In this document: positions 49,436 to 57,075 of the stretch, piece by piece | How positions within the stretch are numbered: the first letter of the stretch is position 1 | How the letters are laid out: every line of letters starts with the position of its first letter | Assembly (NCBI GenBank): GCA_963929535.1 | Contig: CAWVIZ010000005.1 | Span: forward strand, 1-64,000 | Reading direction: 5' to 3' | Source: Pullilachnospira sp963929535 | GTDB taxonomy: Bacteria; Bacillota; Clostridia; Lachnospirales; Lachnospiraceae | DNA length: 64,000 nucleotides | The notes under the pieces: model-generated | Databases searched by the model: none | What the model was told of the DNA's origin: nothing | The model's input: the letters and a program-made list of their open reading frames with translations, nothing else | Translations under genes and position numbers: made by a program

Positions 49436-49910
49436 AGCTCCAGTCCTCCTGTAATTTTGTTTTCAGCAGTTTCCGGGCCCGCATCAGATGGGTCTGGACC
49501 GTAGATTCTTTTCTTCTCAGCATTTCGCTGATCTCCTTGACGGAATAATCTTCATAATAATACAGGTAGACCACGATCCGGTAACGGGCGGGAAGATCCA
49601 TCACGGCCAGAAAGAGCTCACTTTGGCCGGGCTCCTGAAACGGGTGCTCCAGCTGATATTCTTCCATAGATACGGTATGACGGAACCAGGCGGAGGAGCG
49701 AAGCTTTCTGCACTCATTGACGGTTACTTTAAGGACCCAGCGCCGTTCGTGCTCAGGGGAGGCGAATGGCGCCCGGTTTCGGTAAAGCTTCAGCAGTACG
49801 TTCTGAGTGACATCCTCCGCATCCGGCACATGCCGCAGACAGTGCAGGGCAGTGCGGAAAATGGTATCGCCGTAGAGCTGGATCTTTTGGTGAAATTCTT
49901 CTCTTGACAT
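49410..49910 (-). CDS. ECF-type sigma-70 factor
   Basis: A 166-residue sigma factor: region 2 in YGDTIFRTALHCLRHVPDAE and DVTQNVLLKLYRNRAPF, region 4 in LPARYRIVVYLYYYEDYSVK and EISEMLRRKESTVQTHLMRA. ATG 49910 has AAGGAT 7 bases upstream; upstream ATGs at 49919 and 49967 are less suitable. A TGAAAGGCCTTTCA palindrome lies at 49953-49966, just ahead of the gene, as a possible regulatory site. Confidence 0.9.
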   Translation of the reverse strand: MSREEFHQKIQLYGDTIFRTALHCLRHVPDAEDVTQNVLLKLYRNRAPFASPEHERRWVLKVTVNECRKLRSSAWFRHTVSMEEYQLEHPFQEPGQSELFLAVMDLPARYRIVVYLYYYEDYSVKEISEMLRRKESTVQTHLMRARKLLKTKLQEDWSYENQSKPI

Positions 49911-49952
49911 GTGGATCATCCTTTGACTGCTTGATATTTTCAGCAACGATTC

Positions 49953-49966
49953 TGAAAGGCCTTTCA
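49953..49966. promoter_or_regulatory. Perfect 14-bp palindrome upstream of the sigma gene
   Basis: TGAAAGGCCTTTCA reads the same on both strands and lies 43 bases ahead of the sigma start. Confidence 0.4.
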
Positions 49967-50143
49967 ATAGATATATCCCGCAGCCCGGTAAAATATCTCA
50001 TGGAAATAAAAAAATAGCAGTAAACCTGGGGATGAGGCCTTTTGATCTGTACTCCTGACAGTGTCTCCCGGTCACAGCAGAATGGGGCAGCGCCGATATC
50101 AGAGGTTTTCTGCGGCAGGCCAGCGGCGATGGAAGGCGGAATT

Positions 50144-50172
50144 TGACTTTGCCCTCCGGGTAAGATAAACTG
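50144..50172 (+). promoter_or_regulatory. Promoter of the phosphatase gene
   Basis: TTGACT and TAAACT are separated by 17 bases, about 75 bases before the start codon. Confidence 0.55.
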
Positions 50173-50244
50173 ATGTCACAGCACAGCAGCCGCCAGCGCC
50201 GGTTCTGTGACCGAAACAGTAAAAGAATAAGGCAGGAAACAAAG

Positions 50245-50775
50245 ATGAAGATTTATATTACACGGCATGGTGAGACCACCTGGAATGTGGAAAACCGGGT
50301 TTGCGGAAGACCGGATGTGGATCTTACCCCAAAGGGAAGGCTTCAGGCAATGGAGCTGGCCGAAAGAGTCCGGGGGAAGGGGATCACCCGGATGCTGGTA
50401 TCCCCCCTGACCAGGGCCCAGGAGACCGCCAGACTGGCCAATACCTATATTCAGGTTCCCATGGAGACAGAAGAACGGCTGATCGAGCACAGCTTTGGAG
50501 AGCTGGAAGGGGTTTCCAGAAGCTCCTCCGATTTCTGGAGAGCAAAACGGAATATGACCCGGCGGTATCCCGGGGGAGAATCCGTTCTGGAGGTGGCGCA
50601 CCGGGTATACAGTCTGTTGGATGAGATTCCCCGGAAGTATCCCGGGGAAACCGTACTGCTGGTCTGCCATGGCGCTGTCAGCAGGGTGGTCCATACGTAT
50701 TTTGAAGATATTGATGAAGAGGATTTCCACCATTACAGCCTGGAGAACTGTCAGCTGAAGGCATATGAGCTGTGA
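50245..50775 (+). CDS. Histidine phosphatase family protein
   Basis: A 176-residue phosphatase/mutase-like enzyme with the phosphorylated His in YITRHGETTWN (RHG at 7-9), the second catalytic His in LLVCHGAVSRVV and a GRPDVDLTPKGRLQA segment. It resembles cobalamin/ribazole or general phosphoglycerate-mutase-like phosphatases; the substrate cannot be told. ATG 50245 has AGGAA 6 bases upstream; the frame is open to 50173 but without a site. Confidence 0.88.
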   Translation: MKIYITRHGETTWNVENRVCGRPDVDLTPKGRLQAMELAERVRGKGITRMLVSPLTRAQETARLANTYIQVPMETEERLIEHSFGELEGVSRSSSDFWRAKRNMTRRYPGGESVLEVAHRVYSLLDEIPRKYPGETVLLVCHGAVSRVVHTYFEDIDEEDFHHYSLENCQLKAYEL

Positions 50776-50808
50776 TTTTATGGGGCAGCCAAGGCGGACC
50801 CGCTGTGT

Positions 50809-51044
50809 TTATTCCCGCGGGCAACGAGCCAAGCGGACATGCTTACATATCCATTTGGCGGCGCTGTGTGCCGGTGGCACACGTTTAGCGCCGACCGAAG
50901 TGGAACGGAGACCTGCCGCGAGGGGCGCTGTGTGCCAGCGGCACACGGTTAGCGCCGACCGCAGCGAAGCGAAGACAAAATATCCCGCGGCTCTGCTGCG
51001 CTGCAAGTTTGATGCCCCGTAGCCTGCTGCGGGGTCTTTGACTT
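50809..51044 (-). repeat. Dispersed modular repeat, copy B (two internal units)
   Basis: Reverse orientation relative to copies A and C. It starts (on the - strand) at AAGTCAAAGACCCCGCAGC (51044) and ends at CCGCGGGAATAA (50809). Two internal units with GTGTGCC-GGCACAC palindromes and GGTCGGCGCTAA lie in the middle. Its first part overlaps the 3' end of the isochorismatase-family gene. Confidence 0.88.
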
Positions 51045-51581
51045 CACCAGGTGGGAGATATCCTTGAAACGGGGATGATCGGCGGTTTCCATCAGTTCAA
51101 AAAGCAGGGATTCCGCAGTGGCCGGTACTGCGCCGGACCGGGCCAGACGTTCGAAGGCGGCTTCTCTGTCATACGCATGCCGGGAAGAAATACAGTCCCG
51201 GACAAAAATCACCTGAAATCCCTTTTCCAGAAGGTCCAGGGCAGTCTGCAGAACACAGATATGGGCTTCGATCCCACAGAGGATGATCTGTGGACGGCGC
51301 TGTCTGTCAATGGCCTGCAGGATGCTTTCGGACCCGCAGCAGCTGAAGGTTCTTTTTTCCAGATATTCAGTGGTGCCGGCACTTTCCAAAACAGCGGAAT
51401 GGGACATGCCCAGACCCCTGGTATACTGCTGCGTGATTAGAATGGGAATATCTAGAAGGCGCAGCCCCCTCAGCAAAATGGCCGATCGTTTTAACAGGAA
51501 ATCAGCGTTGTCAATGGAAGGCAGCAGGCGGACCTGATAGTCTACCGCCAGTGCCATAGTCTGTGACGGAATGATTTTCAT
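50949..51581 (-). CDS. Isochorismatase-family hydrolase with repeat-derived C-terminus
   Basis: A 210-residue cysteine hydrolase: ALAVDYQVRLLP holds the catalytic Asp (D14), and CGIEAHICVLQTALDLL the nucleophile Cys in ICV. This group includes nicotinamidase-like and YcaC-like proteins. The native protein appears to end at FKDISHLVK; the last 26 codons (SKTPQQATGHQTCSAAEPRD and onward) come from copy B of the dispersed repeat, which entered exactly at the 3' end. The enzyme core is intact. Confidence 0.88.
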   Translation of the reverse strand: MKIIPSQTMALAVDYQVRLLPSIDNADFLLKRSAILLRGLRLLDIPILITQQYTRGLGMSHSAVLESAGTTEYLEKRTFSCCGSESILQAIDRQRRPQIILCGIEAHICVLQTALDLLEKGFQVIFVRDCISSRHAYDREAAFERLARSGAVPATAESLLFELMETADHPRFKDISHLVKSKTPQQATGHQTCSAAEPRDILSSLRCGRR

Positions 51582-51628
51582 GAGATGGTTCCTCCCTTTC
51601 TCAGAATATATTATGAAATTTCGCTATG

Positions 51629-51660
51629 GTAACGGTTCATCCGGCAGGCTGAACTGTTAC
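51629..51660. repeat. Minimal inverted repeat of the GTTAC family
   Basis: GTAACGGTTCA (51629-51639) faces TGAACTGTTAC (51650-51660); 10 of 11 bases pair. It looks like the two ends of the longer elements joined. Confidence 0.6.
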
Positions 51661-51723
51661 TCACTATAGCACATTTCGGAACGCCTGCATATAGTATAAG
51701 GAGATCAAGTCTGAGGTGAACGT

Positions 51724-52128
51724 ATGCAGTTTGATCAGGCGCTGCCGATTTATCTGCCCTATCCGCTGGGCTTTTCTTATGAGGAGGAGAAGGAACAGGA
51801 GAGAGACAGGAAGGTGATGCAGTCCTTTTATTCAAGGACCGCCTCCCGGATCCAGGAAAAGGTGGAGCAGGAATGCGACAGGATGGAATATGACGGAAGC
51901 ATGATGTTTGACGAATACCCGGACAAATTTATGATGGAACATCTGTGCAGGAAGATTGAACGGGAGATGGAGCAGGAGGATGCCGGAGGAGAGGAAGAAG
52001 AGATGGCTATGGCCATGGGACGGGATTCCCGCCGGGATATGGGACTGCGGGATCTGATCGGCGTACTTCTGTTCAACGAGATGTATCGGCGCAGATGCAG
52101 ACACAGAAAATGCAGGAGATTCTACTGA
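51724..52128 (+). CDS. Conserved hypothetical acidic/basic protein
   Basis: A 134-residue protein of unknown function starting MQFDQALPIYLPYPLGFSYE. The middle is acidic with many Met/Glu (EMEQEDAGGEEEEMAMAMG), the end is very basic and Cys/Arg-rich (YRRRCRHRKCRRFY). It has no membrane segment or known motif. A start after AGGTGAACGT-type sequence at 51,713 and similar codon use to neighbours support that it is real. It is followed by a strong terminator. Confidence 0.6.
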   Translation: MQFDQALPIYLPYPLGFSYEEEKEQERDRKVMQSFYSRTASRIQEKVEQECDRMEYDGSMMFDEYPDKFMMEHLCRKIEREMEQEDAGGEEEEMAMAMGRDSRRDMGLRDLIGVLLFNEMYRRRCRHRKCRRFY

Positions 52129-52157
52129 AAGATCTGAAAAAGCCGGGAAATCTGCGG

Positions 52158-52213
52158 AAAAAGACGCAGCCTTTCGATGTCGATGGGACAGGGAAGGGCT
52201 GCGTCTTTTGCGC
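52158..52213 (+). terminator. Intrinsic terminator
   Basis: AAAAGACGCAGCC and GGCTGCGTCTTTT form a perfect outer stem followed by TTTTGCG. The stretch up to the atpB promoter is AT-rich and shows no gene. Confidence 0.88.
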
Positions 52214-52413
52214 GTATGTACTTTGAATGTACAAAAAATCAAATGTCACTGAAAAAAAACGACAAAAACAACGGAAAAAAGAGAAAGAATTTCACAGAGA
52301 TTGAAAAAAGTGGGGAAAACAGCACAAAATATCTGGGAAAGTTTTCGGGATTTAAGGAGAATAGCACAAAAAAATCGGCACCTGGAAAAATAGTTTGAAA
52401 ATCTCAGTAATAA

Positions 52414-52442
52414 TTGACAAATCAAAAGTTTGGCAGTAAAAT
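52414..52442 (+). promoter_or_regulatory. Promoter of the F-type ATP synthase operon
   Basis: TTGACA (52414-52419) and TAAAAT (52437-52442) are 17 bases apart, 56 bases before the presumed atpB start. Confidence 0.8.
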
Positions 52443-52497
52443 CTGACCGTCAATGAAATAAGAGCTAATATTACTAGGCAGAAAAGGAGGGAGTAAC

Positions 52498-53181
52498 ACG
52501 GATCTTGCAAGTAAATTGATGGAAGAGCTGAACTGCGAAACGGTCTTTACCATTCCCATTTTCGGAGGGATCGCAGTGGATGAAGCCGTGGTTGTCACCT
52601 GGATCATCATGGCGGCTCTCACGATCATTTCCATCCTGCTGGTGAGAGACCTGAGGGTGGAAAATGTGAGCCGGAAGCAGCTTTTGCTGGAGACGGCGGT
52701 AGGCGGGATGTACAACTTCTTCGACGGCATTCTGGGCAAGGAAGGGAAGCGATATATTCCTTATCTGATGTCTGTGGGTGTTTACATCGGTGTAGCAAAC
52801 CTGATCGGTCTGCTGGGCTTCAAGTCCCCTACCAAAGACATGAATGTGACGGCGGCTCTGGCCATTATGAGTATTTTGCTCATAGAATTTTCCGGATTTC
52901 GCCAGAAAGGCGTCAAGGGATGGCTGAAAAGTTTTGCGGAGCCTATGCCGGTGGTTCTGCCGATCAATATCCTGGAAATATTTATCCGGCCGATTTCACT
53001 GTGTATGCGGCTTTTCGGAAATGTTCTGGGATCGTTTGTGGTCATGGAACTGATCAAACAGGTGGTTCCGGTGATCGTGCCTGTGCCGTTCAGTTTCTAT
53101 TTTGATATTTTTGACGGGCTGATCCAGGCATATGTGTTTGTATTTTTAACGTCACTGTTTATTAAGGAAGCCATTGAGTAA
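52498..53181 (+). CDS. atpB: F-type ATP synthase subunit a, apparent ACG start
   Basis: Subunit a forms the ion half-channels of Fo. The protein has five or six membrane segments, and the essential Arg lies in ISLCMRLFGNVLGSFVVMEL. A perfect AGGAGG (52485-52490) is followed after 7 bases by ACG 52498, where an ATG is expected; the next in-frame starts are TTG 52516 and ATG 52519, 25-28 bases from the ribosome binding site. From ACG the protein would be 227 residues and begin with (M)DLASKLMEELNCETVF. Either ACG is used, or a T-to-C change has weakened the gene. Confidence 0.9.
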   Translation, partial: TDLASKLMEELNCETVFTIPIFGGIAVDEAVVVTWIIMAALTIISILLVRDLRVENVSRKQLLLETAVGGMYNFFDGILGKEGKRYIPYLMSVGVYIGVANLIGLLGFKSPTKDMNVTAALAIMSILLIEFSGFRQKGVKGWLKSFAEPMPVVLPINILEIFIRPISLCMRLFGNVLGSFVVMELIKQVVPVIVPVPFSFYFDIFDGLIQAYVFVFLTSLFIKEAIE

Positions 53182-53218
53182 GCTGTAACAAAAAACAAAG
53201 AAAAAGGAGAAAAAGATT

Positions 53219-53443
53219 ATGTCAACTTTAGTAGCAATCGGAGCAGCAGTAGCAGTATTAACAGGTATCGGAGCAGGAATCGGAATCGGTATGGCCACAG
53301 GAAAAGCAGTGGATGCCATTGCGAGACAGCCGGAGGCTGAGAGCAAGATCAGCAAATCCCTGCTTCTGGGATGCGCCCTGGCTGAGGCCACCGCTATCTA
53401 CGGATTTGTTATCGGTCTGCTGATCATTTTCTTCCTGGGATAA
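53219..53443 (+). CDS. atpE: F-type ATP synthase subunit c
   Basis: Subunit c builds the rotating ring. The 74-residue hairpin has two membrane helices, the loop ARQPEAESK and the ion-binding E56 in CALAEATAIYG. In Na+-type rings (Ilyobacter) a Gln in the first helix and a Ser after the Glu help to bind Na+; here these places are Ile (GIGIG) and Ala, so proton coupling is inferred. ATG 53219 has AAAAGGAG upstream. Confidence 0.95.
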   Translation: MSTLVAIGAAVAVLTGIGAGIGIGMATGKAVDAIARQPEAESKISKSLLLGCALAEATAIYGFVIGLLIIFFLG

Positions 53444-53536
53444 TACGGAGAGCGGGAATATGCCGCAGATGAAAAAAGGCGTGACAGCTGGGCCGGAGGG
53501 CCAGGCTGCTGCAGAAAAGAAAGGCAGGTGTAAAAG

Positions 53537-54037
53537 GTGTTAAGATTAGACTGGAATCTGGTTTTTACGATCATCAATGTCATCGTCCTGTACCTTTTAC
53601 TGAAAAAATTCCTGTTTAAACCCGTACTGTCCATTATGGAGAAAAGAGAGCAGATGATCCAGGGCAGTATTGCGTCTGCCCGGAATCAGGAGGGACAGGC
53701 ACAGGAATTAAAGGAACAATATGAGCAGGCTCTGGCTTCCGCCAAGGATGAATCCGCTCAGATCGTGGAGAAAGCCAGAGTGAACGCAAGGAAAGAGTAT
53801 GAGCGGATCGTAGCCGACGCGGACGCGGAGGCGAAGAAGCTGGTGGCTCAGGCGAAAAAGGATGTGGAACTGGACAAGGAAAAGGCCAGGCAGGAGGTTC
53901 AGACGGAAGTGGCCGGGCTTGCCATGGCAGCAGTGTCCAGGATTATCGGAGAGAACAGCAGCGCCGGAAGCGACAGCGCACTGTATAACCAATTTCTGAA
54001 AAAAGCAGGTGAGGCCAATGACACAGACCGGCATTAA
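53537..54037 (+). CDS. atpF: F-type ATP synthase subunit b
   Basis: Subunit b is the membrane-anchored peripheral stalk. The 166-residue protein has one N-terminal membrane helix (LVFTIINVIVLYLLLKKFLF) and a long charged coiled-coil. It starts at GTG 53537 and its 3' end overlaps the atpH start by about 20 bases, which suggests coupling. Confidence 0.93.
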   Translation: MLRLDWNLVFTIINVIVLYLLLKKFLFKPVLSIMEKREQMIQGSIASARNQEGQAQELKEQYEQALASAKDESAQIVEKARVNARKEYERIVADADAEAKKLVAQAKKDVELDKEKARQEVQTEVAGLAMAAVSRIIGENSSAGSDSALYNQFLKKAGEANDTDRH

Positions 54038-54527
54038 TGAGAATTATGGAAAAGTTCTTTATGAGCTGGGAATTTCGGGAACGGATGTGGACCAGATGGA
54101 CGCAAGCCTTCGGAGAACTCCAAAGCTTGGGTGGGCTCTGGATAACCCGGTGATCAGCAGAAGGGCGAAACACCGGATTATCGAAAGAGTTTTTCCCCGG
54201 AGCCTGCACTCGTTTCTGAAGACAGTCAGTGATCACCGGAGGATCGGAGACATTCCCGGGATCCTGGAAGCGTATCGTCAGTGTGTGCGCAGGGAAAAAG
54301 GCATCCTTCCGGCTTATCTGTATTGTGTCAGCCGTCCGGACGATACTCAGTATCAGCAGATGAAGGAATTTGTGAAGAAAAAGTATGGAGCCCGGGATGT
54401 GGAACTGACGGTGGAAAAGCGTCCGGAGCTGATCGGAGGCTTCGTTCTCCAGGTGGGAGACAGAGAGTATGACTGGAGTCTGCGGGGCAGAATCCGGCAA
54501 TTAGAACAAAGTTTGGTCCGGAGGTGA
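54018..54527 (+). CDS. atpH: F-type ATP synthase subunit delta
   Basis: Subunit delta joins the peripheral stalk to the top of F1. The 169-residue protein has the helical N-terminal domain (NENYGKVLYELGISGTDVDQ) and the C-terminal VEKRPELIGGFVLQVGDREY signature. ATG 54018 is preferred; a GTG at 54009 is also in frame. It overlaps atpF and stops 4 bases before atpA. Confidence 0.93.
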   Translation: MTQTGINENYGKVLYELGISGTDVDQMDASLRRTPKLGWALDNPVISRRAKHRIIERVFPRSLHSFLKTVSDHRRIGDIPGILEAYRQCVRREKGILPAYLYCVSRPDDTQYQQMKEFVKKKYGARDVELTVEKRPELIGGFVLQVGDREYDWSLRGRIRQLEQSLVRR

Positions 54528-54531
54528 AGAC

Positions 54532-56043
54532 ATGAGCACATTCAGCTCAGAAGAAATTATTTCAATTCTGAAAGAAGAGATAGAAAATTACGATGTGATC
54601 AGCCGGGACCAGGAGACGGGACATGTGGTCTCCGTGGGTGACGGGATCGCCACGGTATACGGTATTGATCATGCCATGTACGGTGAGATCGTAACATTCG
54701 AGAATGGTGAAAAGGGTATGGTGCAGGATATCCGTAAGGATACTATCGGCTGTATCCTTTTTGGAAAAGACACAGAGATCAGGGAAGGAACCCGGGTAGT
54801 CCGCACTGGGAAGAAAGCGGGAATTCCCGTGGGTGAAAACTTTATCGGCCGTGTGATCAACGCCCTGGGGGAACCCATTGACGGGCAGGGACCGGTGGAG
54901 TCGGCGGATTATTATCCGGTGGAGCGGGAGGCGCCTGGTATCGTGGATCGTAAATCCGTAAGCGTTCCGCTGGAAACCGGAATTCTTTCCATCGACTCTA
55001 TGTTTCCCATTGGACGGGGACAGAGAGAGCTGATCATCGGAGACCGCCAGACAGGAAAAACCGCCATCGCCACAGACACCATCCTGAACCAGAAAGGGAA
55101 GGATGTGATCTGTATCTATGTGGCTATCGGACAGAAAGCGTCTACCATTGCAAAACTGGTTACAACGCTGAAGAAACATGATGCCATGGATTACACCATC
55201 GTTCTGGCGGCAACCGCCAGCGACTGCGCGCCTCTGCAGTATATTGCTCCCTATGCGGGAACCGCTATGGCGGAATATTTCATGTATCAGGGGAAGGATG
55301 TGCTGATCGTCTACGATGATCTGTCCAAGCATGCGGTTGCCTACAGGGCTCTTTCTCTGCTGCTGGAGCGCTCTCCGGGCCGGGAGGCTTATCCAGGAGA
55401 TGTGTTTTATCTGCATTCCAGGCTGCTGGAGCGTTCCAGCCGTCTGAGTCAGGAAGCAGGCGGCGGTTCCATTACGGCGCTGCCGATCATCGAGACTCAG
55501 GCGGGGGATGTGTCCGCATACATCCCCACCAATGTGATCTCCATCACGGACGGTCAGATTTTCCTGGAGAGTGATCTTTTCTTCTCCGGTATGCGTCCGG
55601 CTGTAAATGTGGGACTTTCCGTATCCCGTGTGGGAGGAGCAGCTCAGTCCAAGGCCATGAAGAAAGCGTCCGGAAGTATCCGTATCGACCTGGCGCAGTT
55701 TAGGGAGATGGAGGTATTTACCCAGTTCAGCTCTGACCTGGACGCTTCCACAAAGGCACTTCTGAAATATGGAAACTGCCTGATGGAGCTGTTGAAGCAG
55801 CCGTTGTGTCATCCGCTTTCCATGCCTCAGCAGGTGATCACGCTGTGCGCAGCCACTCATAAGGTGATGGTGGACGTGGAGAAAAAGCGGGTCAAGGAAT
55901 TCCAGGATAAGATGCTTCAGTGGTTTGCCCAGGAGCATCCGGAGATCATCGGGGAACTGGAAGAGAAGAAAGTACTCAGCGATGAACTGACAGATCAGAT
56001 CGTGAAAGCGGCAGAGACATTCCGTGATACGGTTTGGGCGTAA
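54532..56043 (+). CDS. atpA: F-type ATP synthase subunit alpha
   Basis: Alpha is the regulatory nucleotide-binding subunit of F1. The 503-residue protein has Walker A GDRQTGKT at residues 170-177 and the alpha signature PAVNVGLSVSRVGGAAQSKA near 363, with the catalytic-site Arg in that segment. Length is normal. It begins at ATG 54532 after GGAGGTGAAGAC. Confidence 0.97.
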   Translation: MSTFSSEEIISILKEEIENYDVISRDQETGHVVSVGDGIATVYGIDHAMYGEIVTFENGEKGMVQDIRKDTIGCILFGKDTEIREGTRVVRTGKKAGIPVGENFIGRVINALGEPIDGQGPVESADYYPVEREAPGIVDRKSVSVPLETGILSIDSMFPIGRGQRELIIGDRQTGKTAIATDTILNQKGKDVICIYVAIGQKASTIAKLVTTLKKHDAMDYTIVLAATASDCAPLQYIAPYAGTAMAEYFMYQGKDVLIVYDDLSKHAVAYRALSLLLERSPGREAYPGDVFYLHSRLLERSSRLSQEAGGGSITALPIIETQAGDVSAYIPTNVISITDGQIFLESDLFFSGMRPAVNVGLSVSRVGGAAQSKAMKKASGSIRIDLAQFREMEVFTQFSSDLDASTKALLKYGNCLMELLKQPLCHPLSMPQQVITLCAATHKVMVDVEKKRVKEFQDKMLQWFAQEHPEIIGELEEKKVLSDELTDQIVKAAETFRDTVWA

Positions 56044-56149
56044 AGGATACAGTCCCATAAATGGGATGCGCAAGTCCCGAATGGCTGAAGTGTCCTGGCC
56101 GGGCCGCCGGTCAGGAGCAGAACGGGCCGGGAAACCAGGGAGGTAAGAG

Positions 56150-57055
56150 ATGGCAAATGTAAAGGAAATAAAGGACCGGATGAACAGCATCCAGGATACC
56201 ATGAAAATTACAAATGCGATGTATATGATTTCCTCTTCCAAAATGAAACGGGCAAAAAAAACGCTGGCGGATACCGAACCGTATTTTTTCGGAATGCAGG
56301 CTGCCATTGCCAGGATCCTGCGTCATGTTCCGGATATTGAACACCGTTTCTTTGAGGAACGGTCCCAGATCAAAGGGAAGGACAGGAAAATCGGCCATAT
56401 TGTGGTGACCGCGGACAAAGGTCTGGCAGGGGCTTACAATCACAATGTGATCAAGATGGCGGAGGAACAGATAAAAGAGGAAGGGCATCATACCCTCTAC
56501 GTTTTGGGAGAACTGGGCAGACAGTATTTCCGGAAACGGCAGAATGATGATGTCAATATTGACATGAATTTCCGGTATACGGTGCAGAAGCCCACCATGC
56601 ACAGGGCCAGGATGATCGGCGAGAGGATGGTGGAGGAATTTCTTGCCGGAAATCTGGATGAGGTGCACATTATTTATACCAATATGGTCAGCGCCGCAGC
56701 TTCAGAGACGTCTACTCTGCAGCTCCTTCCTCTGAAGAAGCTGTCCTTTCGCCGGCCGGCGGATCAGATTGCCCTGGCGAATGTGCGTCAGGAAGAGATC
56801 ATGCTGTCTCCTTCCGCTGATTCCGTATTGGACAGCATTATTCCCAACTATGTGGTGGGAATCATTTACGGATGTCTGGTGGAATCCTACTGCAGCGAGC
56901 AGAATGCCAGAATGATGGCCATGGATTCTTCCACTACCAGTGCGAAGGAGATGCTGAGAACGCTTTCTATAGAATATAACCGGGCCCGTCAGGCGGCGAT
57001 CACTCAGGAGATCACTGAGGTGATCGGAGGCGCCAGGGCACAGAAAAATAAGTAG
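56150..57055 (+). CDS. atpG: F-type ATP synthase subunit gamma
   Basis: Gamma is the central rotor shaft. The 301-residue protein has the N-terminal KEIKDRMNSIQDTMKITNAM helix and the C-terminal signature ARQAAITQEITEVIGGA. ATG 56150 follows GGGAGGTAAG. A 106-base spacer after atpA is the longest in the A-G-D-C part of the operon and holds no clear signal. Confidence 0.96.
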   Translation: MANVKEIKDRMNSIQDTMKITNAMYMISSSKMKRAKKTLADTEPYFFGMQAAIARILRHVPDIEHRFFEERSQIKGKDRKIGHIVVTADKGLAGAYNHNVIKMAEEQIKEEGHHTLYVLGELGRQYFRKRQNDDVNIDMNFRYTVQKPTMHRARMIGERMVEEFLAGNLDEVHIIYTNMVSAAASETSTLQLLPLKKLSFRRPADQIALANVRQEEIMLSPSADSVLDSIIPNYVVGIIYGCLVESYCSEQNARMMAMDSSTTSAKEMLRTLSIEYNRARQAAITQEITEVIGGARAQKNK

Positions 57056-57075
57056 CAGAGAGGAGCAAATCCGTT

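Noticed and set aside
54562..56307. 581-codon - strand frame over atpA
   Set aside because: Antisense of atpA, one of the most conserved genes known.
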